Part shown: positions 61,113 to 64,000 of the stretch, one piece after another | Position numbering within the stretch: the first letter of the stretch is position 1 | How the letters are laid out: every line of letters begins with the position of its first letter | DNA from: Petrolisthes cinctipes | Lineage: Eukaryota; Arthropoda; Malacostraca; Decapoda; Porcellanidae | NCBI GenBank assembly: GCA_033782935.1 | Contig: JAWQEG010001220.1 | Span: forward strand, 2,480,001-2,544,000 | Direction: 5' to 3' | Length of the DNA: 64,000 nucleotides | Notes under the pieces: model-generated | The model's database searches: none | Told to the model about the DNA's origin: nothing | What the model saw: the letters and a program-made list of their open reading frames with translations, nothing else | Translations under genes and position numbers: made by a program

Positions 61113-64000
61113 GTGTTAGAGTATTTTCAAAATACATGCTCAAAACATACTGAAAATCAATCTTTTAGGTGCACAAAAGTCGATATGTGCATGCATCTTC
61201 AGTACCCGTTTATATCTCAAATTCAGGCTCAAAACACCCGAAAATTCAATATTTTGGGGTCCCAGAAGCAATCTGTACATGCCTACTCAGTGTTAGAGTA
61301 TTTTCAAAATACATGCCCAAAACATGCTGAAAATCGATATTTTAGATGACCAAAGTCAATATGTGCATGTATCTTTTGTACCCGTTTATATCTCAAATTC
61401 AGGCTCAAAACACCCGAAAATTCAATATTTTGGGGTCCCAGAAGAAATCTGTACATGCCTACACAGTGCTAGAATATTTTCAAAATATAGGCTAAAAACA
61501 TGCTAAAAATCGACATTTTAGGTGCCAAAAAATCGATATCTCAAATTCAGTCCCAAAACACCCGAAAATTCGATATTTAGAGGTCCCAGAAGGTATCTGT
61601 ACATGCCTACTCCATGTTAGAGTATTTTCAAAATACAGGCCAAAAACATACTGAAAATCGATCTTTTAGGTGCACAAAAGTCGATATGTGCATGCATCTT
61701 CAGTACCCGTTTATATCTCAAATTCAGGCTCAAAACACCCGAAAATTCGATATTTTGGGGTCCCAGAAGCGACCTGTACATGCCTACTCCGTGTTAGAGT
61801 ATTTTCAAAATTCAGGCCCAAAACATGCTGAAAATCGATATTTTAGATGCCCAAAGTCAATATGTGCATGTATCTTCTGTACCCGTTTATATCTCAAATT
61901 CAGGCTCAAAACACCCGAAAATTCAATATTTTGGGGTCCCAGAAGCAATCTGTACATGCCTACACAGTGCTAGAATATTTTCAAAATATAGGCTAAAAAC
62001 ATGCTGAAAATCGATATTTTAGGTGCCAAAAAATCGATATCTCAAATTCAGTCCCAAAACACCCGAAAATTCGATATTTAGAGGTCCCAGAAGGTATCTG
62101 TACATGCCTACTCCGTGTTAGAGTATTTTCAAAATACAGGCCAAAAACATACTGAAAATCGATCTTTTAGGTGCCCAAAAGTCGATATGTGCATGCATCT
62201 TCTGTACCCGTTTATATCTTAAATTCTGGCCCTAAACACCCGAAAATTCGATATTTTGGGGTCCCAGAAGCGATCTGTACATGCCTACTCCGTGTTAGAG
62301 TATTTTCAAAATACAGGCCCAAAACATGCTGAAAATCGATATTTTTGGTGCCCAAAGTCAATATGTGCATGTATCTTCTGTACCCGTTTATATCTCAAAT
62401 TCAGGCTCAAAACACCCGAAAATTCAATATTTTGGGGTGCCAGAAGCAATCTGTACATGCCTACTCAGTGCTAGAATATTTTCAAAATATAGGCTAAAAA
62501 CATGCTAAAAATCGATCTTTTAGGTGCCAAAAAATCGATATCTCAAATTCAGTCCCAAAACACCCGAAAATTCGATATTTAGAGGTCCCAGAAGGTATCT
62601 GTACATGCCTACTCCATGTTAGAGTATTTTCAAAATACAGGCCAAAAACATACTGAAAATCGATCTTTTAGGTGCACAAAAGTCGATATGTGCATGCATC
62701 TTCAGTACCCGTTTATATCTCAAATTCAGGCTCAAAACACCCGAAAATTCGATATTTTGGGGTCCCAGAAGCGACCTGTACATGCCTACTCCGTGTTAGA
62801 GTATTTTCAAAATTCAGGCCCAAAACATGCTGAAAATCGATATTTTTGGTGCCCAAAGTCAATATGTGCATGTATCTTCTGTACCCGTTTATATCTCAAA
62901 TTCAGGCTCAAAACACCCGAAAATTCAATATTTTGGGGTCCCAGAAGCAATCTGTACATGCCTACACAGTGCTAGAATATTTTCAAAATATAGGCTAAAA
63001 ACATGCTAAAAATCGATCTTTTAGGTGCCAAAAAGTCGATATCTCAAATTCAGTCCCAAAACACCCGAAAATTCGATATTTAGGGGTCCCAGAAGCGATC
63101 TGTACATGCCTACTCCGTGTTAGAGTATTTTCAAAATACAGGCCAAAAACATACTGAAAATCGATCTTTTAGGTGCACAAAAGTCGATATGTGCATGCAT
63201 CTTCAGTACCCGTTTATATCTCAAATTCAGGCACAAAACACCCGAAAATTCGATATTTAGGGGTCCCAGAAGCAATCTGTACATGCCTACTCAGTGTTAG
63301 AGTATTTTCAAAATACATGCTCAAAACATACTGAAAATCGATCTTTTAGGTGCACAAAAGTCGATATGTGCATGCATCTTCTGTACCCGTTTATATCTCA
63401 AATTCAGGCTCAAAACACCCGAAAATTCAATATTTTGGAGTCCCAGAAGCAATCTGTACATGCCTACACAGTGCTAGAATATTTTCAAAATATAGGCTAA
63501 AAACATGCTAAAAATCGACATTTTAGGTGCCAAAAAATCGATATCTCAAATTCAGTCCCAAAACAATCGCAAATTCGATATTTAGAGGTCCCAGAAGGTA
63601 TCTGTACATGCCTATTCCGTGTTAGAGTATTTTCAAAATACAGGCCAAAAACATACTGAAAATCGATCTTTTAGGTGCACAAAAGTCGATATGTGTATGC
63701 ATCTTCAGTACTCGTTTATATCTCAAATTAAGGCTCAAAACACCCGAAAATTCGATATTTTGGGGTCCCAGAAGCGATCTGTATATGCCTACTCCGTGTT
63801 AGAGTATTTTCAAAATTCAGGCCCAAAACATGCTGAAAATCGATATTTTTGGTGCCCAAAGTCAATATGTGCATGTATCTTCTGTACCCGTTTATATCTC
63901 AAATTCAGGCTCAAAACACCCGAAAATTCAATATTTTGGGGTCCCAGAAGCAATCTGTACATGCCTACTCAGTGCTAGAATATTTTCAAAATATAAGCTA
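61113..64000 (+). repeat. Right end: repeated G and H trimers, array continues
   Basis: G (61113-61613) and H (61614-62114) recur from the EFGH cassettes, and H-like sequence returns at 62616. The segment from about 61.2 to 62.4 kb matches 57.9-59.1 kb at an offset of 3308 bp. An L1-L1 pair lies at 63150 and 63327. S 63504 has aacaatcgcaaattcg. The window ends inside an L2 (63829 onward), so the array continues to the right. Confidence 0.86.

Larger units (their letters stand above)
1..64000. repeat. Uninterrupted higher-order satellite DNA array
   Basis: The entire window consists of head-to-tail copies of one monomer family, all in the same orientation. Recurring landmarks in every unit are catgct or catact followed by gaaaatcgat or aaaaatcgat, acacccgaaaattc, ggggtcccagaag, ctgtacatgcctac and tattttcaaaat. 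Roughly 385 monomers fit. Both edges fall inside the array, so it is larger than the window. No transposon, inverted segment, unrelated spacer or gene interrupts it. Such arrays are typical of eukaryotic centromeric, pericentromeric or subtelomeric heterochromatin. Which of these applies cannot be told from sequence alone, and I do not recognise the family. Confidence 0.98.

Noticed and set aside
1..64000. CRISPR array or phage-type repeat array
   Set aside because: There are no unique spacers between repeats. Units are contiguous, 148-177 bp long, and vary by gradual mutation, which fits satellite DNA and not CRISPR.
1..64000. Telomere repeats, rRNA spacer repeats or retrotransposon LTRs
   Set aside because: I saw no short TTAGGG-like or TTTAGGG-like runs, no rRNA sequence, and no primer-binding site, polypurine tract or terminal TG...CA pair framing a unit.
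1..64000. Inverted segments or a centromere-like switch in monomer direction
   Set aside because: All landmarks (cacccgaaaattc, ggggtcccagaag, tagagtatttt) were read in the same direction throughout; I found no reversed monomer.
1..64000. Proposal of a new gene-based defence or mobile system
   Set aside because: There are no credible protein-coding genes in the window. The novelty, if any, lies in the satellite organisation.

Overview
The whole window is one uninterrupted satellite DNA array. I see no gene, RNA gene, transposon, CRISPR array or unique sequence. Every base from 1 to 64000 belongs to a head-to-tail family of related monomers in a single orientation. Tens of kilobases of higher-order tandem repeat with no gene points to a eukaryotic heterochromatic block, such as a centromere, pericentromere or subtelomere. 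I do not recognise the family and cannot name the organism. The CpG-to-CpA decay pattern suggests a genome with cytosine methylation, so plant, vertebrate or methylating invertebrate all remain open.

Basic organisation: there are three monomer types. S is 148 bp, L1 is 177 bp and L2 is 176 bp (166 bp in a deletion variant). They follow each other as S-L1-L2, giving a trimeric higher-order repeat (HOR) of 501 bp, or 491 bp with the short L2. S is an L-type monomer that lacks 29 bp. L2 is an L1-like monomer that has lost four of seven CpG sites. At a minority of places the phase slips (dimers of 324, 325 or 353 bp, L1-L1, L2-L2 or S-S pairs, hybrid monomers, one 74-bp truncated monomer). These look like scars of unequal crossover or template switching.

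Layout: 1-2.2 kb is irregular. 2.2-5.2 kb is a 1493-bp tandem duplication. 6.1-15.4 kb is a nearly identical 4627-bp tandem duplication. 14.6-18.6 kb holds a 1984-bp duplication. 18.5-28.5 kb is a mosaic of trimers and dimers. 28.5-31.8 kb is a 1660-bp duplication, 32.7-39.1 kb a 3330-bp duplication, 39.0-42.7 kb an 1818-bp duplication, and 44.4-46.8 kb a 992-bp hexamer repeated about 2.4 times. 47.4-48.7 kb holds an 815-bp duplication. 48.65-58.65 kb is a second-order HOR built from a 1503-bp nine-monomer block (ABC, four copies) and an approximately 1.8-kb cassette (EFGH, two copies). 58.7-64 kb reuses the G and H trimers with irregular joints. Above these, segments of 13.3-24.9 kb recur in the same order in 26.5-40.2 kb, which suggests an older duplication of about 13 kb later edited by smaller ones.

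The many short open frames are by-products: the 501-bp period and the 177-bp L1 monomer are both multiples of three, and most of these frames start at GTG. Features that could matter for chromatin are a 15-bp dyad at most monomer ends, A/T tracts spaced 11 bp apart at the start of S, and a degenerate CENP-B-box-like match. All lengths and offsets come from reading and counting the sequence by hand. Block edges are approximate to tens of bases because neighbouring monomers are so similar.
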